Origin: Xenopus tropicalis
Lineage: Eukaryota > Chordata > Amphibia > Anura > Pipidae
NCBI RefSeq assembly: GCF_000004195.4
Contig: NC_030677.2
Coordinates: forward strand, 43,463,142-43,527,141
Reading direction: 5' to 3'
Length of the DNA: 64,000 nucleotides
Shown here: positions 10,678 to 21,965 of the stretch, one piece after another
Numbering within the stretch: position 1 is the first letter of the stretch
Layout: each line of letters begins with the position of its first letter
Notes under the pieces: generated by a model
Seen by the model: the letters and a program-made list of their open reading frames with translations, nothing else
Databases searched by the model: none
What the model was told of the DNA's origin: nothing
Translations under genes and position numbers: made by a program

Positions 10678-11408
10678 ATTTAGTAATTAGCATTGCTGCC
10701 TAGCAGCTCTGAAGTTCTGGATTTAGTTACATCAGGGTACTACTGTATATACTCGAGTATAAGCCTAGATTTTCAGCACCCTCTGTCCTTTGTGTGCAAA
10801 TTAGGCCACCCGCAACCAGACCCTCCAGTGCCCTGGCCCGCTCCCAAATTCATCTTCATCTACCATCCTCACCTGTCCCATTCTGCACTAGACATTGCAC
10901 TTTATATTCTATATAAACTATATACAGTTTTGAAGGATTAAGCTAAGCGGTGTAGTACTCTTAAGTTATTGTTGATACCATATTGTTTTTGTTGACCCTC
11001 TTCTCCACTTACAGAGCTCACTTACTGTTTTTCTTTGAAATAAATATTTAAAAACATATAACCCACTGATGCCTCAATTAATGTAATTTTAGTGGTATTT
11101 ATTTTGATTATTGAAACTTAGCAGTAGCGGCTGCATTACCCACCCTAGGCTTATACTCGAGTCAATACGTTTTTCCAGTTTTCTTAGGTAAAATTAGGTA
11201 CCTCGGCTTATATTCGGATCGGCTTATACTCGAGTATATACAGTATCTACAAAGAATTTGTATGGTCTGTATCTGTGTGGGTTTCCGCAATGTATTCCCG
11301 GTTCCCCCCCCATGCTCCTAACACATTCAGGTAGGTTCATTGTCTCTTGATCAAACTGACCATACTGTGTGTAAATATTCTGTAGGGTCTGGCAGGGACT
11401 CATGAGAA
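10678..11408 (+). mobile_element. tRNA-headed SINE split by a TA-flanked MITE
   Basis: The left part (10678-10742) reads 'ttagcattgctgcctagcag' and continues to 'catcagggtacta'. The right part (11246-11408) continues with 'caaagaatttgtatgg' and 'tgtgtgggtttcc', then 'caggtaggttcattg' and 'gatcaaactgacc'. Joined, these follow the layout of a widespread vertebrate SINE whose head resembles a tRNA gene. The B-box region is decayed here. A second copy on the minus strand at 57895-58045 has a cleaner box B. The interruption is the MITE at 10743-11243, with TA on both sides. Confidence 0.65.
10743..11243. mobile_element. Tc1/mariner-like MITE with TA duplication
   Basis: Termini 'ctgtatatactcgagtataa' and 'ttatactcgagtatatacag' form a near-perfect inverted repeat. 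TA flanks both ends (10741-10742, 11244-11245). The TA duplication suggests the Tc1/mariner group, but the assignment is by duplication only. 501 bp, non-coding. It lies within the SINE above and is therefore younger than it. Confidence 0.75.
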
Positions 11409-12182
11409 TGATGAACAATGTCTGTAAATGTGTTGGTGCATTTTATAATAGGTTGTAGTTTTTCTTAGCTTTCATTTAAGTTGATATATCCAGTATTTTT
11501 CAAATATATATTTACTATGGAATTTAAAGACTTTTTTTGGAACATCTTTATAAATTGTCCTCTGTCTGTTGGTACTTGGCTTGGTTTAAATGGCTGTAGC
11601 TGGCTGACCTCTCCTACCTATCAGAATTAGATTGCTACTATATCTGTTGCTGATAATGCAGTCTGTGTTTGAAGTTGGAACTCAGAGCACAAAACCAAGC
11701 TCATGTCAAGTCATAAAGAACTACCTGATAATGCTCTTTCACTGCTAACACAAACTGCATTTTTTGTAATTAAGTAAAACAGTTTCTTACACCATTTCCA
11801 TGCTGTAGCATGAAACACCGCCCAAACAAGCTGAATGCAATTTTTTTTACAGTCGTGCAATGCAAGTTGCAGGAACACTTGTATGTGAGTATGTTTATAT
11901 AAATACATGTCATTAAACATTACTGTTGCATTTTAGCTACATTTCCGCTGCATCTTGCAAGCCAATTAGCACATTTGTTCTCAGGAGACACTTTGACTTT
12001 TCATCTTATTGATTCTGCTCTCTTTATTTGCTGCTGTTTTCACTGTCAGTGTCATGACTAGCTTGGAAGTAAGAGTCCTCTGCTGCACTGAGATCTTATC
12101 TTCTGGGGCCTTATGACCTGTACAGAAATATAGAGAAGCAATATTTGACAAGGCTTGAGTGTGTCGTCCAACCCCCCCCCCC
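11409..12182. other. unassigned non-coding DNA
   Basis: No gene or transposon terminus recognised. A C run at about 12171-12181 marks the right edge. Confidence 0.4.
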
Positions 12183-12684
12183 ACTTGCCCTTCCCCTTGT
12201 TCTGTGATTGGGGGGCTAGTTTCCCTGTTTAGGAAGCAGAGGAGGCCCTAGGTGCAGATTAAGATTTTGCGTTTGTAGCAGGTGGGAGGATCAGCAGCAG
12301 AAAGTCTCTCCCAACCTATTGGGTTGTAAAAGGATTTTGTCACAGTTAGGGTGGTTTGCCTATGAACCCCAAAGGGACTGAAATCGCTAGTTGGGAAAGT
12401 GAGTGGGTAACTGGGCAGCACTGGGGTACTGGGGAAGTTGAACAGCCTCAAATAAGGACTTGAAATCAGAGGCAAGAAGAAGGCTTTAGGACATGGCTCA
12501 AGATCAGGTCATTTTGGAGGGTGTGGTTGCGTTGTTTGTTAATGTTTGTTGTACAAATGCTTTTTACAATAGGTTTTGGATGGTTGTACTTGATAACTAT
12601 ATTAAAACAGCTGCAGACTTCTCTTTCCAAACACTGTGTCATTTCTTATTGGGGGTGGCCACAGGATAAGTAGGGGCCACATTA
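12183..12684 (+). repeat. LTR-like block, copy 1 (probable solo LTR remnant)
   Basis: The last part, 'aactatattaaaacagctgc' through 'ctttccaaacactgtgtcat' to 'ttgggggtggcc', aligns by eye with 38900-38985. There the equivalent words are 'taataaaatggctgcgg', 'caaacagagtgtgg' and 'ttgggggtgg'. The part from 'gtttgttgtacaaatg' to 'aactatattaa' also aligns with 59600-59665. A shared module ending in a polyadenylation-like A-rich region and a G-rich tail is suggestive of a retroelement LTR. No internal coding region, primer-binding site or target duplication was found, so the class is inferred. The left edge is approximate. Confidence 0.4.
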
Positions 12685-12939
12685 TATTTTGATGCTACGA
12701 TTGTCAAGAAGAAGAAGGACATTCTAGCAGTCTAATTAATTCTGCCCTGGTCTAGGTCTGACAATGGTTCCACTGGAAAGTTTTTTGTCTAAGGGGTAGG
12801 ATAGACATGCAGCTTTCAGATTTCAATCCCCTGATTTAGAACATGGTGACAACCCAACACCCAGTGGCACTTGATTTGAAAAATGAAGCAACGTGTATGC
12901 CTTCTCACCAGTGTTTTACTTAATTGCCTGTGGGAAGGC

Positions 12940-13008
12940 ATTTTGATTAGTTGTCCACAGTAGCCGAGATTAACCACGGGCAACTAATCTCCCCGTGGGC
13001 CATGACCC
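12940..13008. repeat. Harbinger-like MITE fragment
   Basis: Contains 'gggcaactaatctccccgtg', the right-terminal sequence of the MITE family at 8535-9684, without a matching left end. Confidence 0.5.
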
Positions 13009-13947
13009 AAGAGGAAATGGGCAATGTATAATTTGTATCTTACATGTTTACCAAAACACTGTATTGAGACAGTAAATGGTAATGGTAAATGGAGTAAATC
13101 AACAAAGAAAACACCAGATCTGCATACTAGACTGCTTTCAAGTCGTTAACTGATTCATAGACTTTGCAGTCCACAGGGTGATAATCTCAGCTTGCAATTG
13201 ACGAGGAAAATGAACCAGAAAATTGGCAGTTGATGGTTAACTCACAGTCCAATATATATTTTGTCTACACATACAAACTGAGAAACACAGGGAACCATAA
13301 GTCATATTCAGCTTCCCACCAGTACAAAAATACTATGTACATATTTTCTTGTCACTATATACAGTATAGTGTCCATTGATGGAACCAGTAGTGCTTTAGA
13401 ATTAGATTATACTGAAAAGTCAAGCGAGTACTTATGAATGGCACTTATAAATGACAGTTATGAATGATATGTTGTAGGTTTCTGCATAGATAAAGGCTGC
13501 ATGGCTTCGCATCCCTGGCCTACCATTCTTAGGGAACAAAAGGCTCTATTACATTCTTCAAAAAATAATCCAAAATCTCTTTGCAGAAAATTTTATTTTA
13601 ACCCCTTGATAAATATCCCACTTACTCATCCCAAGATGCTGACTTTACTTTCCAAATATTTCCATTTCTTACTAAAATGTGGGAGTTGAATAGAAGGAAA
13701 GAGCCTTTTTCCATATATCATTCATAGTGCAAATAATAATATAGGAAATTATGGACCCACTATTGGAAAATATAAGGAAACCCCTGAGGAGTCCCATGAC
13801 CATAACACAAGGTGCCTTCTAATATTCCATAGTTTTTTTTATAATACACACATTTCATTTGACACAAGAGAGATTATAAAGCACCATTTCTAAGAGTATA
13901 GCTTAGAAGTTATTCATGACTTCATGTTCTATGTGTATGGAGCCTAC
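13009..13947. other. unassigned non-coding DNA
   Basis: No gene, RNA or transposon terminus recognised. Confidence 0.4.
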
Positions 13948-14340
13948 AGTATTATCCAGAATGCTTGGCAGCTGCGGTTTTCTGGATAAAGGATTTCCAT
14001 AATTTGGATTACCTTACCTTATGGCTACTAAAAAATATTTAAAAATAAACCCAATATTGCCACCAATGTGAATTCATGCAGCTTAGTTAGGATCAAGTAT
14101 AGGGCAGTTTTATTACTATAGAAAATCATTGCAAAATAGAATTATTTGTTTAATAATTGATGGGTGGAGATCGCCTTTCCTTAATTTGGCGTTTTCTTAA
14201 TACTGGCATAAGAGAACACATATCTGTAGTATAGTAACCTGATTAATAAGCCATGCAGTTACAAAGGCTACGCAGCTGAATATCTTTCTCCTTTGTATAT
14301 TTTTTTTTTCATTTCGGCCTATTTATAGGTGTCATACCTT
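13948..14340. repeat. decayed palindromic MITE of the 'caggtatgggacc' family
   Basis: Words such as 'tattatccagaatgcttgg', 'ttccataatttggat' and the terminal 'gtcatacctt' match the arms of the better-kept copies at 54320-54646 and 39627-39965. The ends are diverged and no target duplication is evident. Confidence 0.5.
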
Positions 14341-14686
14341 TAACAGTCTTTTATTTATGGGATCTATGCGGCAAGACACTACACTGTGCTAATTATTCTT
14401 GTCTCACATTACTGATCTTATTCTATTTTTTATATTTATAGTATCTCCAGCCTTAAAACATAGATTGCTGATTCATGTTATTGATCACCTGCCTGTCATG
14501 GACTTCCATCCGTGTCATCCTTCATATACTTTCTCTTCCTACAACTGATAAGTATAGTATTGATCTTGCCTTCGTCAGATCCTCTGGTTTGCCTTTGACA
14601 CTGCTGCACAATTGACATTGATTGTTGCCCATAATTTTAATGTCAGCCAACAACCAATTAGAAGTTTGCATTCAAGCAACAGACAG
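14341..14686. other. unassigned non-coding DNA
   Basis: No feature recognised. Confidence 0.4.
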
Positions 14687-15154
14687 GGGGGTCATTTATA
14701 AAGTTTTTGCAGTGCATATATTATTCGCACATGGTTGTTTTGCACATGCTTTACCCTAAAAGGTTGAATGTTATTCGTCTGTGCCTGTCTTTACTTTTTT
14801 TGCAAATTGCTATGAAATGCATATTGCACATAAACATTTGCAAATGGCTGAAACCTCACATTAAGTTGAGGTTTGCTTGAGCATGGCCACCACTGTGCAT
14901 GTTTAGTGTGTGCAAATATTGATTTAATATTTTTTACACCACCAGTTAATTCGGAAGCAGAGTGTGCGTATAAATATTTGTAATTTTGCCATATTTAAAA
15001 AAACCCTTTAGGACAATCACACTGCAAATAAAAAAATTGCAATTATGTTTGCACATTTAATGCACCAATCTTGTCCAGCATTATAAATATAAACACAGGC
15101 AGGGCAAATATGTGCAAATAATTCTGTGCTGCGCGCACCTTATAAATGAGCCCC
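14687..15154. mobile_element. MITE with 'ggggtcatttataa' ends
   Basis: Begins with a G run and 'gtcatttataaag' and ends 'cttataaatgagcccc', an inverted terminal repeat of about 17 bp. The interior is rich in 'tgcaaat' and 'gcacat' words in both orientations. 468 bp and non-coding. The target duplication is unclear, so the superfamily is not assigned. Confidence 0.6.
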
Positions 15155-15528
15155 AGTATATGCAATGATTGGTTGCCATGGGTTTCTAGAGCAAATTATT
15201 AAATTACCAACATAAATTCCCATTACTTTTTGGGGACCTAAGCTGAAAGTTAGTGTGTTAAACTGAAATTACTACAATGTCTCAGCTCCAATCTTTTCTA
15301 TAGTTTCATAAAGAGAATGTATCACCTTCTGTCAAATATATCATTCGTTTCTAAATATGGATATGGATTTCAGCTGATTGAAATAAAGGAGTCAGCCATT
15401 TCTGGGAGATGCTTCATTCATAAAGATTGCAGTCAGACTTTATTGCACGACGTGTTCAGGAATATTAATTGCAGTACCAGTGCCATAGAGCTGCAGACAC
15501 TGAGACTACAGTAGAAACTTAATAACCT

Positions 15529-15680
15529 TTAGGCTAATGTCCCATAGAGAGATAAGTCACCCGCAATAGATCCCTTCTACAGCGGGTGACTAATTTCTCC
15601 AAAATGTCTTTCCACTGGCAACAAAGGGAATTTCCAGTGGGGAGGCTTACACACCGCTTCGGTGTCCCAAGGGTCGACCC
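15529..15680. repeat. Harbinger-like MITE, one-ended
   Basis: TTA followed by 'ggctaatgtcccatagagag' and 'taagtcacccgcaatag' resembles the left end and interior of the copy at 24860-25103. No corresponding right end is visible. Confidence 0.5.
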
Positions 15681-16777
15681 TGTTCTTAAAATGGCAATTT
15701 TCTATTTATGATTACCCAATGGCACATACTACTAAAAAAGTGTATTTTTATGTAAATGGTTTATTTAGATGAAGCAGAGTTTTAAAAATGAGCTTGTTTA
15801 TGCAATATATTTTTATAGAGACCTAAATTGTTTTACCCAAAGCCAATGTTCTTTGGATAATAAATGAACCTTTTAATGCTTTTCATGGGTTATATGGCTG
15901 AATTCAGATACTGTGAATTCCACACAGACATTTCCAGGGCCTCTCTTAATTATTTATGATTTTGGTATATTTAAGATGAGTTATTCGGCCTGTGATATTC
16001 TGCAATTCCCAAGATTCCAGCTTCTGCAGGAAGCAATTGGGGTGCCATAATACATGGTGAGGGCCACATTGGCTAGGGCACTGAAGCCAGTCAGAAGCAC
16101 GGCCAGCCAAAGCGAGACATTTACCATGACCATATCATTGCAGTTCCCCCATTATTACTATTACAGTAACTGCCAGATATTATGGTTGGCATGTTCCAAT
16201 TCATTTCAAACTAGGTTCTATTATTTTATTCCTGTGCCTGCTCTGTGTATTTTCCCTGCTATTTCTTTAACATGAAATAAATTGTCATTCCTTTGGCAGC
16301 TGCTGCTGCATTTATAGTTTTCGGAACTTTGTGTGCTTGGTTTCTATTGTATCAGCTGTAGGAGGCATTTTTATGTTCCCCCAGTCAGTACTATTTCTGG
16401 GATTCCTCTAATAACACATTATTATACCTCAAGTGGTCCTCCATGTCACTCGGCTTGTTCTTAAAACCTACATTATCTTCTCCAGGCTGTGCTGGCATCA
16501 GCTAAACCTTTGAGAACTCTCAACATCCCGTCAGTTTAGTCTGTAATGCGTGGTAATGTAACTCCCTAAACTTTTTCATAATGTCAGACAGACTTAATGT
16601 CTGTGCGCAGATTGTTTTGGAGACTTGTGTATATCTGTGATGCAGAATTATGTTTTAGAGAATGCTAATGGATTTATTATTACACTTTATAACAGATTTG
16701 TTTTCTAACTTGATGGTTCCCTGATATACACTATTGACTTTTCTGATGGCCGACATGAGTGTGGGTTCTGTGTGATT
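15681..16777. other. unassigned non-coding DNA
   Basis: About 1.1 kb with no recognisable repeat ends and no supported coding exon. It is one of the longer apparently repeat-free stretches. Confidence 0.4.
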
Positions 16778-17575
16778 AGAGTCCAGCGGCAGGTCGGGTA
16801 CCCAAGGGTTACCTGCAAAATAAGTGGGTACCCTGCAGGTTGTGAGTATTGTTTTCCGATGCGGGTATAGATGTGGGTCTACAGGTCAGGTTGCAGGTCT
16901 TATCTATATTTCTTATATTATTATATTATCTGTATTGTCTATTTTTTACTCCTTTTACTCCTTTGTTTTTTTTTCTTCCCCCGCCCTCTTCTGTTGATGT
17001 TCTTTCCCGTCTGCAGCAGCAGCACTTCCTGTTTAACGGTGGTCATGATTAAGTGCACACGAGCACGAAACGCATCAGGCACTTTGATTTTAAATGGAAG
17101 AATAAAGATCGCTTTTTAGCAGACTCCATCGTTCGATGTGCTTGAAGTTCCTTCTACAGTTTGTTATCTTCCTTTCAGCTACGGGTTCGGGGCGTTGAGC
17201 CCCTGGACCCGAGTGATCCATTTGAATTTCAATTGATCTAATTTGCTGACTCCTTTTCAATTGGCTTGGGATTGAATATCTTGGAGATAGGCTTGGGGTT
17301 TATACACCCGAGCCTCTATGAGTGACTGGTATGCTTTACACTACCATCCCAATATACACTTTCTAATATATTTATTATCTTATTTTGGATTTAGTTCCTT
17401 GGGGTTATACATATATTTTTCTGGGGGTCACAAATTGGGTTATGGATGAGGCAGTTGCAGGTCAGGTAGTGGGTCCAAGCAGGTTTAAATGTAGGTTGCG
17501 GGTTTGGGTCACAGTTTGAGGGCTGCAGGTCCGGGTCAGGCCTGGGTTTCAAAATTTGGCTCTGCACAGGACTCT
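16778..17575. mobile_element. MITE with 'agagtcc' ends, interrupted
   Basis: Begins 'agagtccagcggcaggtcgg' and ends 'gctctgcacaggactct'. Left and right parts share many 'gcaggtc', 'cgggta' and 'gggtttgggtc' words in GT-rich sequence unlike the surroundings. The part at about 16905-17426 differs completely: it is AT/TTC-rich, carries a hammerhead-like motif, and appears to be an insertion. The target duplication of the outer element is not clear. Confidence 0.5.
16905..17426 (+). mobile_element. probable retroelement end with hammerhead-like motif
   Basis: This segment interrupts the GT-rich MITE around it. At 17044-17073 a 'catgattaa' word precedes a 4-bp stem (GTGC/GCAC, loop 'acacga') followed at once by GAAACGC. 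AATAAA follows at 17101. TGA-NNA, a short helix, then GAAAC is the core layout of a hammerhead ribozyme. Penelope-like retroelements are known to carry such motifs in their terminal repeats. The core here departs from the CUGANGA consensus, so activity is doubtful. Boundaries are approximate. Confidence 0.35.
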
Positions 17576-18389
17576 ACTGTGTTTTAAATTTCTGGAAACC
17601 TATGCTAGCCACCAGGGCTTGAACTAGGGGTAGGCAGAAGAGGCACGTGCAGCAGAGGTGCACAACAGAGGTGGGGGGCACTAGGCATTTACCACAACTG
17701 CCTGCTTAGCCTTAGTTTGACTAATCAAATGCCTGCCTCTAATGCAGCAACCATCTTGCATCACATTGCTACTCCAGCTTCCCCCCCCCCAATCTTCCCT
17801 CATTAAGACCCTTCACCCCCTTCTCCTCACCTTACTGTGGTGGGTGGCCAATTAGGGGAGGGGAACGATAAGGGTGCCCCATAGATTTAGTCTGGCTGTG
17901 CTAGCCACTTATTATCCACATTTTTGTATCATCAGTTTGGAGTCAATATTTAGGCGCACAAATTTAAGTACATTGATAAATGGGCCCCTTAGTGTTCAGT
18001 GCAGTTAAAGAAGTCTAGCTTGTATAGTGCCTCTAGTATGTAGAGTATAAATATCCATAGCAGTAATAGCTGATATATATATAGTCTAGGCTAGTAATTT
18101 GTGTAGTCATAAACAGTCCAGGGCAAAAATGTAAAGCAGCAGTTAAGCACCATACACCAAAATTGTCCAGCCCGCAGTCCCAGATTCTTATTGAAAGTCT
18201 TTTATTCCCATTCGATCTCATGCACCGAATGCTAAAAAGATACAAAGTTTCTCAAAGTTAATTACATAAGTAGGTATTTGGCAGAGGGCCCAGAATACTC
18301 AACACCTGCACTTAGATACAATTGTAGCTAATAAGATAAACAGGTCTCCTGGGGGAATTGAGACTTCAGTTTAAACGGCAATTTCACCT
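17576..18389. other. mostly unassigned, with a possible hAT-like fragment
   Basis: Near 17606 the sequence 'cagggcttgaactaggggta' resembles the left end of a hAT-like element, without a recognised partner. The remainder shows no gene or repeat that I can name. Confidence 0.35.
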
Positions 18390-18600
18390 TCATTATCAAA
18401 ACTATAATAACACATAAAACAACAACCCCAAGACCTCCCGAAATTTGTTAAAACTTTACAAAACCTGGCAAATTCAGTAAAATGGCAGTGGTATTTAGGG
18501 GGTGAGGTCACACAGAATGGGCGTGGTCAAAACGTCTTCGCCACGCTACGCACAGCATTTATTTTTGTCCCTCTTTGCATTGTTAGGAGGTATGTTATTA
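18390..18600. repeat. dispersed Xenopus-type repeat fragment
   Basis: CpG-bearing words 'gggcgtggtcaaaacgtc' and 'ccctctttgcattgttagg' occur in an otherwise CpG-poor area and resemble a common frog dispersed repeat I recall. Ends and class are not determined. Confidence 0.35.
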
Positions 18601-18758
18601 TGAGAATTAGCTATGGCAAAGTGTTCATGTCCTTTGTGGGTAGCGCCATGTTATGAATATATAAGTTTAGTCCACATACACTGATATAGTCTGTAATTCA
18701 GTCTGTAAGTGAAGTCTGTGATAAAGATAATGCAGTCTTTGCCCAGGTAACAATTAGG

Positions 18759-19061
18759 CAGTGATCCCCAACCAGTGGCTCAGGGACAACATGTTGCTCA
18801 CCAACCCTTGGATGTTGCCAAACCAGGTAGTTATTTTTGAATTCCTGACTTGGGGGCAAGTTTTGGTTGAATAAAAACAAGATTTACTACCAAATAAAGC
18901 CTCCTGTAAGCTGATAGTGTGCATGGAGGCTGCCTAATAGCCAATCTTAGCCCTTATTTGGCTCCTCCATGAACTTTTATGGTGCTTGTGTTGCTCTCCA
19001 TTCTCCATTCTCTTTTTACATTTGACTGTGGCTCCCGAGTAAGAAAGGTTGGGGACCCCTG
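18759..19061. mobile_element. hAT-like MITE with 8-bp duplication
   Basis: Starts 'cagtgatccccaacc' and ends 'ggttggggacccctg', a 15-bp inverted repeat with two mismatches. Flanks are 'caattagg' (18751-18758) and 'caattaga' (19062-19069), an 8-bp target duplication with one mismatch. 303 bp, no coding. The CAGNG ends place it with Charlie-like hAT elements. Confidence 0.85.
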
Positions 19062-19069
19062 CAATTAGA

Positions 19070-19474
19070 TAACAAATTTGTAAATCTAAAGGATTCCTTT
19101 TTAAAATATGGCCACATACATAAAATAAGCAGTTTGCTAACGTTCTTCCTTATGCTGTCTCATTACCATAAATTATAAATAGCGAGATGTTCTGATGACA
19201 GCATTTTAAAAGTACAACCACAAAAATGGCAACCATTAGTTCAAAGTGTAGCTGAAAAAAGCCACAGATTAAATAAGAACGCAAGCCTGTCAGGAACCTA
19301 GCATCTACCTGTATATGTGTGTCACTTTTTGGCCAGTATTTCATTATCTGTGCAGAACCCAGGCAAGGTCCAAGCTAAGGCACCTAATAGCATGAGTTTC
19401 TAGGATGCTAGGTTCCTGGGACAGAGATTCTATGGCTCTATATCCTAGACAATCAACAAGACATCTTAATATGT

Positions 19475-19525
<51 letters not shown>

Positions 19526-20008
19526 TTTGGCTCTGTTTTTCCCTTGCATGAATGTTAAATCCCTGTATTAGTGCAGACAGATTCCACTACAAATAAATAA
19601 AATATGCAGTGTCCCATAATCAGCTTTGCATGGCTAGCTTCTAAGCCGCTGCTAATCCGTAAACTCTAACCTCATGAATGTACAGTGGAAGCAGTTGTCA
19701 TTATTAAGCTAGATAATGTGGGCCAGTAATAGGGCGATTAAAGCAGCTTTTTTAGACATGAACAGACCTCTTAAATTCAAGCTGGGTTCTTTGCCGCTTG
19801 AGTGAACAACAAATAGCCTTTAATGGAAGAATCCAGGTTAGGATGAGTTAGTTGACAAGAGATCAGTTGGAAGTATAACTAAATGTATAGAGATACTAAC
19901 ATCTTTATAACAATCTATATTTTACAACTGTTCACCCTACAGTACATTACTATGCAACTACTCAACATACAGTTTCTGATTAGTACTACACAGCAGTTCA
20001 TGCATATT
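19070..20008. other. unassigned non-coding DNA with a TA microsatellite
   Basis: Alternating AT repeat at 19478-19521. No gene or transposon end otherwise. Confidence 0.45.
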
Positions 20009-20234
20009 CAGGTATAGGATTCATTATCCAGAAAGCTCAGAATTATGGGAAGGCCATCTCCCACAGGGTCCATTATAATCAAACAATTCAATTAATTCCC
20101 AAACAATCCCATTGGGTTTATTTAATGTTTAATTATTTTTTAGTAGACAAACTATGGTGGTCCAAATTACAGAAACACCCCTTATCCGCAAAACCACAAG
20201 TCCTGAACATTCTGGATAATAGGTCCCATACCTA
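20009..20234. mobile_element. palindromic MITE, 'caggtatgggacc' family
   Basis: Starts 'caggtataggattcattatc' and ends 'ggataataggtcccatacct', an imperfect inverted repeat. The interior shares 'ccattgggtttatttaatg' and 'tagtagac' with the copies at 39627-39965 and 54320-54646. It may be hAT-like, but no clean target duplication was found. Confidence 0.65.
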
Positions 20235-20752
20235 TACAACGACAGGGGCCTTTGGCTGATATTTACTGAGTATTCGTTTTTTAATTGGGTTTTCAATAAC
20301 TAGAGTTTTTTCTAATATAGATAAGACCACTAAAGCTTTGTCTTCACTAAATATGTTTAAATACAAATAAATATTTCCACTAAATTTCTGCTGAAACCTT
20401 TTGATGTTTGATTTACTCTTGTTTTTATGTCTAATATCTTTAGGATACCTGTTTGACTATTGTTTTTCAAGTTAACATGGTATAGGCAGGATATGCGTTT
20501 GTCATTATTATATGCCAATATGCCACAAAATAGGAATACGTCAAAATGAGGCCTTTACTATATATAAAGGCAATGATGGTCAGCACACAAGCTGGTCAGA
20601 GAATAATTTTGTATTTAAGCCACATTTTTCCAGCTGGCAATAACTATTTCTGAAGGTAGTGAGTGACTGTATGAGTGTATGCGTGTGGTTTGCAAACAAA
20701 AAAGTCAAATTAGCTGTGCAAAGGGCTATAATGTATTTAATATGATACACTG
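20235..20752. other. unassigned non-coding DNA
   Basis: No feature recognised. Confidence 0.4.
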
Positions 20753-20880
20753 GGGGTTATGTAATAAAAGGCACTAAGTTTGCCCAATAGCAGTAGCCAA
20801 TAGCAACCAATAGGATGTTTGCTTTTAAACAGGTGACAAGTAAATGCTTCCTGTTGGCTGGTTGCTCCTGGGCAAACTTA

Positions 20881-21943
20881 GGGGGAGATTTATCAATCCA
20901 CGAACGGTCCGATCGTTCGTTCGGTCGGACCGTTCGTGTTTTCTGTGACTTTTTCGTACCTTGCGTATTTTCGCAATTTTTTTTGTTATTTAACGCAACT
21001 TTTTCGCACTGTGCGTAAAAAAAAAACAAAATCACATTGTCGCGCTGAGTACGAAAGTTTTGGATTCATTCAAGCTTCGGTATCGTGACTTTCCTTGGGC
21101 CAGGTTGGAGCGGCAGAGTGCCATTGATTCCTATGGGAGACTTTCCTTGGGCCGGGTTGGTGCTGCAGAGTGCCATTGAGTCCTATGGGAGGCTTTCCTT
21201 GGGCCGGGTTGGAGCTGCAGCGTGCCATTGAGCCCTATGGGAGACTTTCCTTGGGCCGGGTTGGAGCTGCAGCGTGCCATTGATTCCTATGGGAGACTTT
21301 CCTTGGGCCAGGTTGGAGCTGCAGAGTGCCATTGAGCCCTATGGGAGACTTTCCTTGGGCCAGGTTGGAGCTGCAGAGTGCCATTGAGCCCTATGGGAGA
21401 CTTTCCTTGGGCCAGGTTGGAGCTGCAGAGTGCCATTGATTCCTATGGGAGACTTTCCTTGGGCCGGGTTGGAGCTGCAGAGTGCCATTGAGCCCTATGG
21501 GAGACTTTCCTTGGGCCAGGTTGGAGCTGCAGAGTGCCATTGAGCCCTATGGGAGACTTTCCTTGGGCCAGGTTGGAGCTGCAGAGTGCCATTGAGCCCT
21601 ATGGGAGACTTTCCATGGGCCGGGTTGGAGCTGCAGAGTGCCATTGAGCCCTATGGGAGACTTTCCTTGGGCCAGGTTGGAGCTGCAGAGTGCCATTGAT
21701 TCCTATGGGAGGCTTCCAAAATCGTGCACAGAAGGATCAAAGTCGGAAAGGTTTTCCTGCATTTTACGATCGTTCGGATACAAAAATTTTGTGACTTTCG
21801 GATCGCCAATACGATATTATCGTGAGTAATACGATTTTTTTTCGTAAGCATATTCGTGATATTTGCGATCATCAGAAATTATCGTATCCAATCCGAATTT
21901 TTCCCATTTAGGATTCAAACTCACGTTTTAATGAATCGGCCCC
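20881..21943. mobile_element. Harbinger-like MITE expanded by a minisatellite
   Basis: TTA flanks both sides (20878-20880 and 21944-21946). The left end 'gggggagatttatcaatcc' faces the right end 'aatgaatcggcccc', an imperfect inverted repeat shared with the elements at 43249-43529 and 43543-44130. The interior has 'cgttcg' and 'tttttcgta' words typical of this family. Most of the length is a 12-unit minisatellite. It inserted into the MITE at 20753-21965 and is therefore younger than it. Confidence 0.75.
21087..21710. repeat. minisatellite, 12 x 52 bp in perfect register
   Basis: The unit starts 'gactttccttgggccaggtt', then 'ggagctgcagagtgccattg', then 'agccctatggga'. Starts fall at 21087, 21139, 21191 and every 52 bases to 21659, so twelve units span 624 bases without an insertion or deletion. 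Units differ by substitutions only, for example 'ccagg' versus 'ccggg' and 'agccc' versus 'attcc'. One unit of the same sequence is present in the sister MITE at about 43799-43852. Confidence 0.95.
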
Positions 21944-21965
21944 TTAGTGTCTTTTACATATGGGG

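Larger units (their letters stand above)
20753..21965. mobile_element. outer MITE with 'ggggttatgtaataaaag' end, split by an insertion
   Basis: The left part (20753-20880) carries 'atgtaataaaaggcac' and 'caaccaataggatg', and the right end after the insertion reads 'gtgtcttttacatatgggg', the inverse of the left terminus. A partial relative lies at 49003-49130. The right arm is almost immediately terminal, so most of this element lies left of the insertion at 20881-21943. Confidence 0.6.
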
